Shown piece by piece: positions 10,549-17,838 of a stretch of 21,029 nt of DNA (positions within the stretch are counted from its first letter, which is position 1; each line of letters begins with the position of its first letter). The position numbers were made by a program, and so were the translations under genes. The notes beneath the pieces are model-generated. The model saw only the letters and a list, made by a program, of their open reading frames with translations. It did not search any database and was not told the origin of the DNA. This DNA is from a virus. Location: IMG/VR virus record IMGVR_UViG_3300044712_000279, positions 1 through 21,029 of that record; one strand, 5' to 3'.

Positions 10549-10892
10549 TAGCGAAGAACCTTTAATTCCGTTTCAATCATGCGAGCAATAGTCTGAGTGC
10601 TCATCTGAGCCAACTCCAACTGCTTCAACTTCAACTTTATCCGGTTGTATTCAGCCCTAGCCAAATCAGCCGCCAACTTATCATCAGCCGACTTCAACTT
10701 AGCAATAGCCTCTTTATCCTTCACAGTGCCATCAGTGGTCTCCATAAACGTCAAAGCCAGAGTACGTTCATACTTTGCTTCAGCGTCAGCCAACTTAATT
10801 TCAGCATCGTAAAGTGCCCCAACGCCTTTAGATGCCTCCGCCTGAATCCGTGTCAGTTCCTGAATGATAGTGCTCGGAGTAGTATTTACCAC
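10548..10892 (-). CDS. Coiled-coil phage protein, recombination-module type
   Basis: A 114-residue protein dominated by heptads: GALYDAEIKLADAEAKYERT and AKLKSADDKLAADLARAEYN, then KLKQLELAQMSTQT. Proteins with this plan often accompany phage annealing proteins and exonucleases, but their role is not established. AAAGGG lies 6 nt before the GTG at 10892, which I take as the start; TTG at 10898 is too close to it. It overlaps the previous gene by 65 nt, an unusually long overlap. Confidence 0.75.
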   Translation of the reverse strand: MVNTTPSTIIQELTRIQAEASKGVGALYDAEIKLADAEAKYERTLALTFMETTDGTVKDKEAIAKLKSADDKLAADLARAEYNRIKLKLKQLELAQMSTQTIARMIETELKVLR

Positions 10893-11043
10893 TTTCAACC
10901 CTTTCTAATCGTTCCAACCCTGTCTCGTGAATGACCTCCGCCATAGTGCCATTAGCACCATTGCGAGGGTCAATCAACTGAGCATAGAGTTCACGAAGTT
11001 CGACAATGCTACTTAGCAGAATCCTTAGATCCTTTATGTCCAT
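10828..11043 (-). CDS. 71-aa protein with long overlaps, function unknown
   Basis: Starts MDIKDLRILLSSIVELRELY and continues AQLIDPRNGANGTMAEVIHE, with a Gly/Ser/Asp-rich tail. It overlaps the annealing-protein gene by 35 nt at its start and the coiled-coil gene by 65 nt at its end. AAGGAATTGGGCA precedes the ATG. Its helical first half and clean frame suggest it is expressed, but the overlaps leave some doubt. Confidence 0.55.
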   Translation of the reverse strand: MDIKDLRILLSSIVELRELYAQLIDPRNGANGTMAEVIHETGLERLERVESGKYYSEHYHSGTDTDSGGGI

Positions 11044-11569
11044 TGCCCAATTCCTTGATCTTGTTCAAAACATCTTCTGACGCTTTTAGTCTAGAGGCTT
11101 CAACAAACAAAGCACGTAGGCCGTCTAGATCTTCTTTCCAAGCCAAATCTTCTGCAACCTTCAGCCAGTCACGGGCAGGAGCAGGGGTTATGCCACGTTC
11201 GGCTTTAGCCATCTCCTCACGAGTAGTCCTCTTGTTCCCTGAGTACCCTGCGTTAGCCAAGGCTCGTCCAATCGCTGAGGTCTCTGCGTTTTCCAAAGCT
11301 GACGTTTTATTTGCCATTCCCTGACCGTCAATTTCAAAAGCGTGACCAGTGGCTTTTAGATACCAGCCATCAGACTTCGCACCAATTTCAAGCAATGTAT
11401 CCTCAGGGTAGGGTAGCCAGATTTCAGCGGCCATCACCCAGGTACTCACCTGGCGATCCTGAAGCGTAGTTAAATTCTTGGTAATAACACGCATCAGAGG
11501 GTGATCTTTATATGCCCTATGTAGACGCTGTTCTACAGTCTCATAATCCTGAAGGTTAAACTGTGCCAT
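11009..11569 (-). CDS. Probable single-strand annealing protein (Erf-like)
   Basis: A 186-residue protein. YETVEQRLHRAYKDHPLMRV, DRQVSTWVMAAEIW, GHAFEIDGQGMANKTSALEN and ETSAIGRALANAGYSG then RTTREEMAKAE match the ssDNA-annealing proteins that actinophages carry beside a YqaJ exonuclease. The SAIGRALAN...G core is also typical of the ERF superfamily. It should pair the single strands made by the exonuclease during recombination. The Lys/Ser-rich C-terminus is probably flexible. It overlaps the stop of the upstream 60-aa gene by one base (TAATG) and ends inside the next start. Confidence 0.8.
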   Translation of the reverse strand: MAQFNLQDYETVEQRLHRAYKDHPLMRVITKNLTTLQDRQVSTWVMAAEIWLPYPEDTLLEIGAKSDGWYLKATGHAFEIDGQGMANKTSALENAETSAIGRALANAGYSGNKRTTREEMAKAERGITPAPARDWLKVAEDLAWKEDLDGLRALFVEASRLKASEDVLNKIKELGNGHKGSKDSAK

Positions 11570-11751
11570 TAGCCAAGTCTCAATTCGTTCAAACCTGGGC
11601 GAAACTCACGCTTCACAAAACGAAAAATAACAACCTTGCCCTGATCTGTTTCCATCTTTACAAGACGTTCCATGTCTGTCTCACGAACCTCAACAATGGT
11701 TCCTGAAATTGCATTGATAGTGGTCTTTTGACCTACTTCGTAATCTTCCAT
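11569..11751 (-). CDS. 60-aa beta-rich protein between exonuclease and annealing genes
   Basis: Starts MEDYEVGQKTTINAISGTIV and continues EVRETDMERLVKMETDQGKV. The alternation of short strands, with a VGQ...GTIVEV pattern, resembles a small SH3- or OB-like barrel. It lies directly between the two recombination genes with no gap (exonuclease stop TAA, then ATG at once), so a helper role in strand handling is possible but unproven. Confidence 0.7.
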   Translation of the reverse strand: MEDYEVGQKTTINAISGTIVEVRETDMERLVKMETDQGKVVIFRFVKREFRPGLNELRLG

Positions 11752-12630
11752 TTACTTCCCTCTCTTCCATTGAATGTACGGTGCACCAACACCACGCTGA
11801 GTACGGAACAAAACAATGTCATCATTGATCGCCCCCCACTTAGCAGAGCCCATAGCCTCTAGTGTTCTTGATTGTAGTTCCTGATACTTACTCTTAGCAA
11901 CCTCTAACTCATCTTTTGCCAAAGCCAAATACATACCCAAATCACCAAGTTCCTCAATGTCGTCCTCATGAATCTCCGGCTTCAAACGCCTCATAGTCTC
12001 ATAAGTCGAATCAGAACCATCCCAAGCCGGTTGAGAACCAGCCTCAACATGATCCCAGAACCGGCGTAGAGCCGACAAATTAGCCTCAGCCAAGAACTGG
12101 TCAAACTCAACATCAAAAGTCTTGTAGCGTCCACCACACAGGGCTACAACGGTAGCGTGTTCAATCTGGAACAACCACAAATACGACTGAATCTGAGCAA
12201 TGTAGTTAGGTGGAATGTCAGACGCTGACTCCCAAAAATCCGCTGTCGTCTTAACCTCAATCAGATGCAAACGACCCTTCTCGTCCCGATAAAACGCATC
12301 AGGGTTGGCCAACAACCAAGGATGAGCCTTAGAAATGTAAGACCCAGACTTAAACACATCAAACATTGGATTCTCCTGCTGGAACAACTCCAACAACGGA
12401 TCCTCCAACAAAGTACCCAAACGCATAGCAGTAGACGCTTCCGTATCCGGAATCTCACCACGCACCTTGTAATAACAAGTAATAGGCGACTCCCAAGGTG
12501 ACAACCCTAAAGCTGCACCAATCTGAGACCCACCAATACGCCCCTTACGAATCTCATACCACTCAGGCGACTGATTCTCAAAGAAGCCCAGAAACTCTGC
12601 CTTCTCCGAAAAGACTTTACCTTTTCTCAT
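11752..12630 (-). CDS. YqaJ/lambda-exonuclease family recombinase nuclease
   Basis: A 292-residue protein. QSPEWYEIRKGRIGGSQIGA then LGLSPW is the family's N-terminal motif. LLANPDAFYRDEKGRLHLIE followed by VKTT supplies the D...E-x-K metal site, and YIAQIQSYLWL the Q-x-x-x-Y helix. It should degrade one strand of double-stranded ends, giving the substrate for the annealing protein downstream. The last 90 residues are a coiled coil and a small C-terminal domain. AAAGGG lies 5 nt before ATG. It is the first gene of the leftward recombination operon and shares its promoter region with whiB. Confidence 0.9.
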   Translation of the reverse strand: MRKGKVFSEKAEFLGFFENQSPEWYEIRKGRIGGSQIGAALGLSPWESPITCYYKVRGEIPDTEASTAMRLGTLLEDPLLELFQQENPMFDVFKSGSYISKAHPWLLANPDAFYRDEKGRLHLIEVKTTADFWESASDIPPNYIAQIQSYLWLFQIEHATVVALCGGRYKTFDVEFDQFLAEANLSALRRFWDHVEAGSQPAWDGSDSTYETMRRLKPEIHEDDIEELGDLGMYLALAKDELEVAKSKYQELQSRTLEAMGSAKWGAINDDIVLFRTQRGVGAPYIQWKRGK

Positions 12631-12644
12631 TTTTCCCTTTCAGT

Positions 12645-12674
12645 TTGACAACTGGATACTCATCAACATACAGT
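12645..12674 (+). promoter_or_regulatory. whiB promoter
   Basis: Consensus TTGACA (12645-12650), an 18-bp spacer and TACAGT (12669-12674, fits TAnnnT). The predicted RNA start, 7 nt after the -10, is the A of the ATG at 12681, so the message would be leaderless. There is no Shine-Dalgarno before that ATG. Confidence 0.65.
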
Positions 12675-12693
12675 ATGGGTATGACAGCCGCAA
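12665..12693 (-). promoter_or_regulatory. Putative promoter of the exonuclease operon
   Basis: On the minus strand TTGCGG (12693-12688), a 17-bp spacer and TATGTT (12670-12665) fit a weak -35 and a good TAnnnT -10. Its -10 overlaps the whiB -10 by two bases and its -35 lies in the first whiB codons, so the two promoters cannot be occupied together. RNA would start near 12658 and include the AAAGGG before the exonuclease ATG. Confidence 0.5.
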
Positions 12694-12980
12694 CTAACGA
12701 CAGACTCCTAATTGCCCTATACAAAGCAATAGAGAATGAAGGCGGTGTGCCGTGCGAGTATGTGCCACACATCTTCTACCCAGAAGATCAGCCTAAATGG
12801 AACGAGCGACAATTTGAGACACGAGAAGCCAAAGCCATCTGTGGGACGTGTCCTGTGCTTAAAGAGTGCTTCACCTATGGTGTGGTCAGTGCTCAACCCT
12901 ACGGTATTTGGGGTGGCACAAGTGCCGAAGATCGCCGTGACATGAAGTCAAAGAGGCGTAAATACAAAACTAGCGATTAA
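12681..12980 (+). CDS. WhiB-family Fe-S transcription regulator
   Basis: A 99-residue protein with the four WhiB cysteines: C25 (in GGVPCEYVPH), C54, C57 and C63 (AKAICGTCPVLKECF), which ligate a [4Fe-4S] cluster, followed by the turn YGIWGGTSAEDRR and a basic C-terminus KSKRRKYKTSD for DNA contact. WhiB proteins act with the housekeeping sigma factor of Actinobacteria; phage versions can repress host whiB genes or time phage transcription. It is the only plus-strand gene here, between the recombination and lysis modules. I chose ATG 12681 because it coincides with the predicted RNA start; ATG 12675 adds two residues. Confidence 0.93.
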   Translation: MTAATNDRLLIALYKAIENEGGVPCEYVPHIFYPEDQPKWNERQFETREAKAICGTCPVLKECFTYGVVSAQPYGIWGGTSAEDRRDMKSKRRKYKTSD

Positions 12981-13004
12981 GCCAAAAAGCCTGGACTGTC
13001 AACA
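12981..13004 (-). terminator. Weak terminator-like hairpin after the lysis genes
   Basis: Read on the minus strand, GGCTGTTGACAGTCC forms a 5-bp stem with a bulge, followed by AGGCTTTTTGG. It lies between the converging ends of the holin-like gene and whiB. The stem is short and the T run is interrupted, so termination strength is doubtful. Confidence 0.3.
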
Positions 13005-13018
13005 GCCAAACAATGAGT

Positions 13019-13333
13019 CTACTTAGCAGACTTTTCTTCGGCTTTCTTCTCCTGCTTGTCAATGATGTCAGCGGCCTTGTTAAAGGCTTTGCTAATTCCT
13101 GCTTTGGTAACTCGTGCATCACGGGCAATCTCCTCACCAATCTCTGAGTAAGCCTCAATTAACGCAGGAACAAAAGAAGCTGCTAGAGCGATAAACATAA
13201 ACATTACATCGCCTGAAATACCTGCACCAACACCACCAAGGACAACACCGACCTTAAGGTATTTGATGTATAGGCCAAATGAACGCCAAAGGATTTCTCC
13301 CAAGCGACTGAAGATTAGTTTGAAGTGAGCCAT
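13019..13333 (-). CDS. Putative holin
   Basis: A 104-residue protein. A polar N-terminus (MAHFKLIFSRLGEILWRSFG) is followed by a hydrophobic stretch (YLKVGVVLGGVGAGISGDVM then FMFIALAASFVPALIEAY), which gives two membrane segments. The tail is highly charged (DIIDKQEKKAEEKSAK). Size, two helices, charged tail and position directly after the endolysin are those of a holin that opens the membrane to time lysis. No named holin family is matched with certainty. The start overlaps the endolysin stop (TAATG). Confidence 0.7.
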   Translation of the reverse strand: MAHFKLIFSRLGEILWRSFGLYIKYLKVGVVLGGVGAGISGDVMFMFIALAASFVPALIEAYSEIGEEIARDARVTKAGISKAFNKAADIIDKQEKKAEEKSAK

Positions 13334-13851
13334 TAGCCAGCGGCTTTCTTTGCTTCCATATTTGCTTTACGAGTGGCAGATGACTGATCAATAAGTTTGA
13401 AAAGATCTTTCAACACTTTACGATCAGCTGCGTGAGGCTGAGGAGCCGGTGCACACGAAGCGTGAAGGTGGTTAGCACCAGAAGCAGACAGTGAAGTTCC
13501 GGTAGCACCAATCAGACCAATTACAGACTGGTAGTTGCCTTTGACCTCATCGCCAACCTTGACCTTTGGCTTCTCTAGCATATGGTTGTATTCAATATGA
13601 TCTTTAGCACACGGAGCGTTGCCACAAACAGATTTCACAACAACAGACCAGCCAAGAGCAGGGTTGTTCTCAACTTTAGTTACCTTGCCAGCGTGAATGG
13701 CATAAATCTCTTTGCCCTCAGAGCCGTTAGTAAATCCCCAGTCAGATCCACGGTGAGGCTGTGAACGGTAAGGGGCTGTATTGCCCAATTCGTCACGGCG
13801 TTCACGTCCAGGGCCACGGACGGGTTCATAGAAACAGTTAAGAGCAGTCAT
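13333..13851 (-). CDS. M23 peptidase endolysin
   Basis: A 172-residue single-domain enzyme with the LytM/M23 zinc site: H33 and D37 in PHRGSDWG, H90 in YNHM, and H128/H130 in NHLHAS. G-T-G-x-S before the last motif is also typical. It cuts peptide cross-links in peptidoglycan. No signal peptide and no separate wall-binding domain are seen, so export should depend on the holin. Two cysteines (C76, C81) may form a disulphide. No clear Shine-Dalgarno: AAGGTAGAATAGTCGT precedes the ATG. Confidence 0.9.
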   Translation of the reverse strand: MTALNCFYEPVRGPGRERRDELGNTAPYRSQPHRGSDWGFTNGSEGKEIYAIHAGKVTKVENNPALGWSVVVKSVCGNAPCAKDHIEYNHMLEKPKVKVGDEVKGNYQSVIGLIGATGTSLSASGANHLHASCAPAPQPHAADRKVLKDLFKLIDQSSATRKANMEAKKAAG

Positions 13852-13870
13852 ACGACTATTCTACCTTGAC

Positions 13871-14089
13871 CTAGATACCAAGCAGTTTGCCGATAAAAGC
13901 ACCAAGAACACCAGAAAGCCCTACCATGCCAACAACCATCCAACGGAACTGTTCCAAAGTGCGGATACGGTTCTCGTGATCTTTGAGGTTGCGTTCAACC
14001 CACTCAACATGTGTAGGTATCTTCTCATTAAGGCGTTCAACCTGTTTAATAAGTTCAATCGCCCATGCAGGGATTTGTTCTTGATCCAC
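13871..14089 (-). CDS. Coiled-coil membrane-anchor protein, XhlA/holin-like
   Basis: A 72-residue protein: a helical coiled coil (AIELIKQVERLNEKIPTHVE, then NLKDHENRIRTLEQ) is followed by one membrane helix, WMVVGMVGLSGVLGAFIGKL. This is the layout of XhlA-type haemolysin/holin accessory proteins, which sit just before endolysins. It could be a second holin, an antiholin or a spanin-like anchor. The start is GTG at 14089 with GAAAG upstream. It lies 20 bp from the endolysin start. Confidence 0.7.
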   Translation of the reverse strand: MDQEQIPAWAIELIKQVERLNEKIPTHVEWVERNLKDHENRIRTLEQFRWMVVGMVGLSGVLGAFIGKLLGI

Positions 14090-14121
14090 GGCTATCTTTC
14101 AGTCAGGCGTAGGAACAAGTA

Positions 14122-14358
14122 TTAAATAACTAGTGTGTCGGCTTCTTCAGCGGTAAGAGGCTCACCAGCAATGAGTTTTGCCTTAGCAGAAGCTTTGAGA
14201 GCCGCTAGTGCTTCCGCAGCTGCATCTTGAATAGCCTTCTGTTGAGCAAAGGCAGCTGCATCGGCCTCACGCTGTGCGATTTCCTCAGCGGTCAAAGGAA
14301 CAACAATCTGCTCACCAGTAGAGCAATCAACAACAATCTTGGTTAAAGTCTCAGTCAT
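14122..14358 (-). CDS. Small tail-associated protein with TAEE repeats
   Basis: A 78-residue Ala-rich protein. The first part (TKIVVDCSTGEQIVVPLTAE then EEIAQREADAAAF) is a common pattern in phage ORFs at the end of tail-fibre clusters. A long Ala/Gln helix is followed by a second 'PLTAEEAD' near the C-terminus. It may trim or chaperone fibre proteins, as small genes in this position can do; the role here is not known. Confidence 0.7.
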   Translation of the reverse strand: MTETLTKIVVDCSTGEQIVVPLTAEEIAQREADAAAFAQQKAIQDAAAEALAALKASAKAKLIAGEPLTAEEADTLVI

Positions 14359-14373
14359 AATTTCTATCCTATC

Positions 14374-14907
14374 TTAAGAAACAGTTGCTCCGCCAGAGCC
14401 TTTAAGTATTCCATAAAGTGAAGCACTGCTGTATTGCACAAAGTTTTCTCCAACCCAAGAAAAACTTAATGATGTAACTGCAGAAGTAGTAGCAATCAAT
14501 CCTGAATTTAACCAAATGTAACTTGTAGTAGCATTTGTTTCCATTACGCTGTCTAAAGAAATGGTTTTATTTTGCGTTAAAGCGTAATTTGGAATATAAA
14601 GGGATACATTGTTAAATGTATTTGCTGTCGAGGCTCCACCCTGAGAGTCGCCAATGCTCAATGAAGTAGCACCGCTTTGTGAATAAGAAGCTGTTGATAA
14701 CCCGCTCCCCATTAACTTTTTGCCTGTGTATATAGAGCTACTGTTATTATTAATAGTAAAGAGAAATTCTCTTATTGTTCCAGCACCGCCAGCCCTAGCA
14801 CTTAAAACTAGCGTAAGGTCTGTATAAGTTTGAGGAATACCTGTAAATTCAAGAACAGACGCACCACTAACTCCAACGGTTACGGTGCTAATCAAAGTCA
14901 TTGTCAT
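14374..14907 (-). CDS. Tail/receptor-contact protein, paralogue 3
   Basis: A 177-residue beta-rich, Ser/Thr/Gly-rich protein. It opens LISTVTVGVSGASVLEFTGI then PQTYTDLTLVLSAR and closes SLSFSWVGENFVQYSSASLY then GILKGSG. The same opening (VTFSSIPQTYKHLQI) and closing (SLYGI) occur in the next two genes upstream, so these are three tandem relatives. They probably form the outer host-contact part of the tail. The gene is A/T-richer than the tape measure gene. Its start overlaps the previous stop by ATGA. Confidence 0.75.
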   Translation of the reverse strand: MTMTLISTVTVGVSGASVLEFTGIPQTYTDLTLVLSARAGGAGTIREFLFTINNNSSSIYTGKKLMGSGLSTASYSQSGATSLSIGDSQGGASTANTFNNVSLYIPNYALTQNKTISLDSVMETNATTSYIWLNSGLIATTSAVTSLSFSWVGENFVQYSSASLYGILKGSGGATVS

Positions 14908-15410
14908 GCCGATACTCCATAAAGAGCAAAAGTTGAACCAGCAGTAAAAAATCTAGCCGTATTGTATTGCACAATTTTTAAACTTGTAATTGCAGATGTG
15001 TTTGCCCATCTACCGGCACTTGCTTCTGTTCCTGCTGATGCTTTATCAGTTCTGGTCAAAGTAGTTTTATGTTTATCTGTTGCCGAGTAGTCTAAGACAT
15101 TCATTTTAACAATGCCGTCTGAAGTAGTAAAATTGGCTCCACCGACCACAATTGCATTGTAGCCGCCACCTGAATTTAATAATCCGCTATAGGCACTAGT
15201 TCCATTACCGCCCACAGTTACGGTATTGTAATTAGACCCAGTGTCATTATTAAACTGAACCCAAAAATCACCATCACTACTTGAACTCACATAAGCAACT
15301 AATATTAAATCTTGGTATATTCCAGAAATGGAAGAAAAAGTTATTGAGGTAACACTAGACCCAAGAGTTATGTTGGCTAATGGCACATAAGCTGATACAC
15401 CTGCTGGCAT
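14904..15410 (-). CDS. Tail/receptor-contact protein, paralogue 2
   Basis: A 168-residue protein. YVPLANITLGSSVTSITFSS then ISGIYQDLILVAYV corresponds to the shared opening, and AITSLKIVQYNTARFFTAGS then TFALYGVSA to the shared closing. The middle is Gly/Ser/Asn-rich and differs from its paralogues, as expected of a variable receptor-contact surface. AAGGGG precedes the ATG with 5-nt spacing. The shared ends may be a jelly-roll-like core; this is inference. Confidence 0.75.
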   Translation of the reverse strand: MPAGVSAYVPLANITLGSSVTSITFSSISGIYQDLILVAYVSSSSDGDFWVQFNNDTGSNYNTVTVGGNGTSAYSGLLNSGGGYNAIVVGGANFTTSDGIVKMNVLDYSATDKHKTTLTRTDKASAGTEASAGRWANTSAITSLKIVQYNTARFFTAGSTFALYGVSA

Positions 15411-15412
15411 AA

Positions 15413-15997
15413 TTACCCCTTAATTCCGTATAGTGAAAAACGACAGCCAGAAACAAAACTTGCCCCTGATGCCGATATGGTTATAGAACTAATAGTTGTT
15501 AAATCATTCCAAAGACCCGAATATAAACCAATCCTTCTATCGTTGTTAGTAGAGCCAGAATTTACATAACCACCAAGTGATTTAAATGTTTTGTTTTTAA
15601 CCGTACTTGTATAGTCCAATACATCAATTATTGTTGCTCCAAAAATTCCTGCGGAGGCATTATTACCAGGTGTTGCACCAGGTAATAAATTAAGGTCTCC
15701 ATAATCGGTATTATATCCGGAACTTACGGTTGACCCATTACCAATTAACTGATGTGATGATTTATTAAAAGGAGAGCCATTATTGCCATTTGCATAAGTC
15801 AACGCAAATCCTTGAACGCTAGATTGATTTGTTCTTAATGTCACTCTTATTTGCAAATGTTTGTAGGTTTGTGGAATAGAACTGAATGTTACCGTAGTAG
15901 CAGTAGTGCTTAAAAGAGTTGTAGTAATAAGTTCAAAAGCACCAGCCGCTGCACCTCCAGCACCCGCAGTCGCAAAAATCCCCAACGGAATTGGCAT
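15413..15997 (-). CDS. Tail/receptor-contact protein, paralogue 1
   Basis: A 194-residue protein with an Ala/Gly-rich start (GIFATAGAGGAAAGAFELIT), then TTVTFSSIPQTYKHLQIRVT, a variable Asn/Gly/Ser middle containing VLDYTSTVKNKTFKSLGGYV, and the end SITISASGASFVSGCRFSLY then GIKG. The VLDYs(a/s)T-K-KT phrase also occurs in paralogue 2 (NVLDYSATDKHKTTLTRTDK). The start overlaps the upstream tail gene as TAATG. Confidence 0.75.
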   Translation of the reverse strand: MPIPLGIFATAGAGGAAAGAFELITTTLLSTTATTVTFSSIPQTYKHLQIRVTLRTNQSSVQGFALTYANGNNGSPFNKSSHQLIGNGSTVSSGYNTDYGDLNLLPGATPGNNASAGIFGATIIDVLDYTSTVKNKTFKSLGGYVNSGSTNNDRRIGLYSGLWNDLTTISSITISASGASFVSGCRFSLYGIKG

Positions 15998-16599
15998 TAG
16001 ACAGCAATCTTTCCAATAACACGGTAAGAGTTAGCAGCAACCTTCTGAATAGTCGCACCATTATATTGCTGGTCAATCTTAAATGTCACCGCAGTACCTG
16101 CAGTACCAGCACCAGCCCAAGTAGTAATACCAGTACCAGCTGCGATAGATACAGTACCAGCACCGTCACGAATGATGTCTATGCGGTCACCAATGTTGTA
16201 AAGGTCAGGAACAGTAATAGTGAACGCTGATCCGCTGTTCGCCACAATAGTTTCATTACGGTCAGCTGCAACGGCTGTATAAGCACCAGTTACGTTATTT
16301 ACAGTTGTGGTCAACTGCCCTGAATCAATGCTCTTATTAGTCAGAGTCGCAGTGCTAGAAGCAGTAATAAAAGTCGAAGTATTTACTAACGCACCCCAAG
16401 AAGAACCGTTATAACCCTCCCAAACAGTACCATCGGTGCGGTACGACACCATACCAGCCGAAACCGCTGTACCCAAGGCTGACGAACGAGCAGTAGCCGA
16501 AGCAAAGACCATAACCGACTGATCCATAAGGTAGCCATTGACGTTAGCTGCCGTCAGCACCTCTAAAGCGTTAAAGGTCTTTCTACCCAAACCTGGCAT
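15997..16599 (-). CDS. Minor tail protein with fibre-type repeats
   Basis: A 200-residue protein. The opening GRKTFNALEVLTAANVNGYL then MDQSVMVFAS is a widespread actinophage tail-fibre anchor motif. A short 'YRTDGTVWEGYNGSSWGALV' repeat-like element follows. The rest is a Thr/Ala/Gly-rich beta structure (SGSAFTITVPDLYNIGDRID) like trimeric fibre shafts. It likely links the baseplate to the three smaller proteins encoded next. The start is 10 bp from the previous stop, with AGGAG upstream. Confidence 0.8.
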   Translation of the reverse strand: MPGLGRKTFNALEVLTAANVNGYLMDQSVMVFASATARSSALGTAVSAGMVSYRTDGTVWEGYNGSSWGALVNTSTFITASSTATLTNKSIDSGQLTTTVNNVTGAYTAVAADRNETIVANSGSAFTITVPDLYNIGDRIDIIRDGAGTVSIAAGTGITTWAGAGTAGTAVTFKIDQQYNGATIQKVAANSYRVIGKIAV

Positions 16600-16609
16600 A
16601 ATTTATCTC

Positions 16610-17836
16610 CTAATACCCTAAGGCGTTATCTGTATCTAGTGTACCAAAGGTTGGGTCATCCAAAATAAAGTATAAGAAGTCCAAACGAGCCAAACCAAGG
16701 GTGACACGGTGAATTTGTAAATCGGCACGGTGATTAATGTTAATAATCTCCGCATACTGTTCAATAGCAGGGCCAATGCCGTTAGGGGTGAACTTCACCT
16801 TAACCACATCGTTTAGTTCAAGGTTCAACACCTTGTTCTGATCCTCAAGCGACAAGTCATCAAGGATGATCTCAACAGCCTCAAAACGATATTCCGGCTG
16901 AGAATACTTATTAGCCAAATAAACTGCTAATTCCTCAACCTGAGCATCAGTATTCATCAGCAGATCAGAAAGCGTCAGGTTAAGCACACCATAAACACCC
17001 TGAGACGCTAGGTCAATAGCCGTCACAGTGCTTGTCGTGACTGCCGAGGTCACAACAATCTCGTTAGCAAGCTGCTCAGAACCGTAAGTGATACGAATGT
17101 CGCTGTACCCAATGCCTGTGTTATCGTCACTCAAAATGACCAAATCACCTGTGGGTTGTACCACGGTACGGTCTTTAAAAGTCGCTTTACCGTCCTTAGC
17201 GATAAAGAAAGCACCAAACTCAGTCTTTTCAACCAACTTCAGGTACGACAAAACATTCGTACCCTCAGCAATAACATCCGCACCAACAGTCACAACACCA
17301 GTATCAATGTTTCGGAACGCAGAAGGCCAGTTGACGTTCGGATCATCCAAAATAGCCGAAATACGCTCACCAGAAGTCTGCACAGTCGCAGTACCAGCGT
17401 TCAAAGCCTGGTTGTTGAACTTATAAAAACCATCAGAAGTAGCAAAAGACACATTTGACTCGCCCTGAATGGTATAAGCCAAGTTCCAGTCGTCAATAGT
17501 GCCAAAATACTGTTGAATACCATTACTGCTGATACGTACCTCACGGCGAGGAATAATGTTGCCATAAAACGGGCTGTCTTGATAAGTAGGGTCAAAATAC
17601 CGGTTGTAGTTGTTCATCGTCACAACAGACTCACCAGAAGTATAAGAGTCAATGTCACGGTTCTTACCACGACTAATTGTTATGTCCTTGACATACTGTG
17701 TCACGTCATAGAAAAACGTTCCAGCCAAAGTCCAAGCAGTATTATCTAAAACACCACGCTCAGCATCGTCCAGCACAAAGAACGGGCCGTTATTACCCGC
17801 TAGGTCAAAACCAATCTCAACTTTTTGTGTAGGCAT
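16610..17836 (-). CDS. Minor tail / baseplate protein
   Basis: A 408-residue protein directly downstream of the tape measure gene, where distal-tail and tail-associated proteins are encoded. FFVLDDAERGVLDNTAWTLA, YVKDITISRGKNRDID and NNYNRYFDPTYQDSPFYGNI are typical of the actinophage minor tail family. The C-terminus repeats the N-terminal phrase: YFILDDPTFGTLDTDNALGY. It probably forms the tail tip that joins tube to fibres. The start is 3 bp past the tape measure stop; a separate catalytic domain is not seen. Confidence 0.85.
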   Translation of the reverse strand: MPTQKVEIGFDLAGNNGPFFVLDDAERGVLDNTAWTLAGTFFYDVTQYVKDITISRGKNRDIDSYTSGESVVTMNNYNRYFDPTYQDSPFYGNIIPRREVRISSNGIQQYFGTIDDWNLAYTIQGESNVSFATSDGFYKFNNQALNAGTATVQTSGERISAILDDPNVNWPSAFRNIDTGVVTVGADVIAEGTNVLSYLKLVEKTEFGAFFIAKDGKATFKDRTVVQPTGDLVILSDDNTGIGYSDIRITYGSEQLANEIVVTSAVTTSTVTAIDLASQGVYGVLNLTLSDLLMNTDAQVEELAVYLANKYSQPEYRFEAVEIILDDLSLEDQNKVLNLELNDVVKVKFTPNGIGPAIEQYAEIININHRADLQIHRVTLGLARLDFLYFILDDPTFGTLDTDNALGY

Positions 17837-17838
17837 TT

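Noticed and set aside
11043-11324. 93-codon plus-strand frame
   Set aside because: It is the complement of the annealing-protein gene, with no start signal; the minus-strand protein has clear family motifs.
12498-12680. Upstream extension of the whiB frame (61 codons)
   Set aside because: It lies across the promoter and the start of the exonuclease gene on the other strand; the WhiB family length fits the start at 12681.
13010-13040. Plus-strand hairpin AGTCT...AGACT followed by TTTTC as the whiB terminator
   Set aside because: The stem has only five base pairs, is A/T-rich, and overlaps the end of the holin-like gene; too weak to list.
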